Part shown: in pieces, positions 4,700-5,236 of the stretch
Position numbering within the stretch: position 1 is the stretch's first letter
Layout of the letters: each line of letters begins with the position of its first letter
Origin: Pyrinomonadaceae bacterium
Lineage (GTDB): Bacteria > Acidobacteriota > Blastocatellia > Pyrinomonadales > Pyrinomonadaceae
DNA length: 5,236 nucleotides
Direction of reading: 5' to 3'
Assembly (NCBI GenBank): GCA_013812565.1
Contig: JACCTF010000294.1
Location: 1-5,236 of the forward strand
Program-made: the position numbers and the translations under genes
Notes under the pieces: model-generated
What the model was told of the DNA's origin: nothing
Databases searched by the model: none
The model's input: the letters and a program-made list of their open reading frames with translations, nothing else

Positions 4700-5236
4700 A
4701 TGAACATGGAGCTAAGCGACGAGCATCTCGTGGAGCACGCCCTCGCAGGCGAAACGAAGGCTTTTGACGAAATCATGCGCCGTTGGCAGCGACGCATCCA
4801 TGCGCTCTGCACGGGCATACTCGCTTCCCCGGAAGATGCGCGCGACGCAACGCAGGAAACGTTTTTAGCGGCATTTCGCAACCTCAAAGGTTTTCGTGGC
4901 GAAGCCAAGGTGTCGTCGTGGCTGCACCGCATCGCGATCAACCAGTGCATCTCACGGGGGCGGCGTGCACGCGTACGCCCTGAAACGTCGCTTGACGAGG
5001 AAACGGATTTGAACGGCGCAGGAAGCGTTGTAGCGTCCGCGCGCGAATCGCCTGCGCGCCAGGTTGAAAGCAGTGATCGAAGGGAAGCAGTGCGCCGAGC
5101 CGTCGGCGCGCTGCCCCCGGAGCTACGTCACATAGTCATTATGAAAGAGTTTGAAGAGCTTACCTTTCAGGAGATTGCCGACATTCTCGATCTTCCGTTG
5201 AGCACGGTGAAGAGTCGGCTTTACACAGCCTTGAAG
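4700..5236 (+). CDS. ECF-type RNA polymerase sigma factor (sigma70 family), C-terminus cut off by window edge
   Basis: An open frame of 179 codons runs from ATG 4700 to the right edge without a stop. Region 2 spans about 17-85. It includes the core-binding and -10-recognition stretch with SPEDARDATQETFLAAFRNL (43-62) and then FRGEAKVSSWLHRIAINQC (65-83), typical of ECF factors. A variable acidic linker, about 92-125, follows. Region 4 begins at about 126 with LPPELRHIVIMKEFEELTF (138-156). Its helix-turn-helix EIADILDLPLSTVKSRLYTAL (158-178) would contact the -35 element. The family usually ends soon after this point, so only a short C-terminal piece is likely missing. Region 3 is absent, as expected for ECF factors. 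ATG 4700 is the first possible start, since an in-frame TAA lies at 4694-4696; ATG 4706 is an alternative. The Shine-Dalgarno match is weak. An anti-sigma factor commonly follows such genes but would lie outside the window. The target promoters are unknown. Confidence 0.93.
   Translation, partial: MNMELSDEHLVEHALAGETKAFDEIMRRWQRRIHALCTGILASPEDARDATQETFLAAFRNLKGFRGEAKVSSWLHRIAINQCISRGRRARVRPETSLDEETDLNGAGSVVASARESPARQVESSDRREAVRRAVGALPPELRHIVIMKEFEELTFQEIADILDLPLSTVKSRLYTALK

Noticed and set aside
4609..4950. 113-codon minus-strand frame opposite the ECF sigma gene
   Set aside because: It is antisense to the conserved region 2 coding sequence. Its Arg/Ser/Cys-rich composition is typical of an antisense shadow.
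1..5236. CRISPR array, insertion sequence, tRNA, rRNA or a new defence or mobile system
   Set aside because: I saw no regularly spaced repeats, transposase motifs, terminal repeats, tRNA cloverleaf or rRNA segments. All long genes belong to ordinary metabolic, signalling or stress families.

Overview
The window suggests a mid-GC (roughly 53-55% by eye), probably Gram-negative, free-living bacterium. No rRNA, tRNA, mobile element or CRISPR array is visible. The gene types (fused membrane/spermidine-synthase-like protein, Cache-HAMP-HD-GYP receptor, ECF sigma factor) are common in environmental phyla such as Acidobacteriota, Verrucomicrobiota and Deltaproteobacteria. Acidobacteriota is my guess only; nothing in the DNA fixes the phylum.

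Layout from left to right. (1) Minus strand, 1-937: the N-terminal 312 residues of a multi-pass membrane protein of the spermidine-synthase-like (fused MFS/spermidine synthase) family, running off the left edge. (2) Minus strand, 955 to about 1440: a small YfcE/MJ0936-type metallophosphoesterase, 17 nt upstream of gene 1 and probably in the same operon. (3) A divergent control region, about 1441-1747. It holds a pair of inverted 14-bp boxes, a sigma70-like promoter, a strong leader hairpin and a duplicated Shine-Dalgarno segment. (4) Plus strand, 1748-2275: a general-stress-protein-26-like flavin split-barrel protein (pyridoxamine 5'-phosphate oxidase superfamily). (5) A convergent intergenic gap, 2276-2512, with dyads but no convincing intrinsic terminator. 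(6) Minus strand, 2513-4360: a 615-residue membrane receptor with an extracytoplasmic Cache-like sensor, HAMP and a complete HD-GYP domain, predicted to degrade cyclic di-GMP. (7) A 339-nt divergent gap, 4361-4699, with a strong minus-strand promoter and a weaker plus-strand promoter whose -35 hexamers overlap. (8) Plus strand, from 4700: an ECF sigma70-family factor with regions 2 and 4 visible, cut off by the right edge.

How the genes might work together. The HD-GYP receptor and the ECF sigma factor are divergently arranged around one shared -35 region, so their transcription could be mutually exclusive; this is inference. The stress-type flavoprotein has the most elaborate leader in the window. 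All gene families here are known. The parts that may be undescribed are the regulatory DNA at 1523-1750 and 4422-4546.
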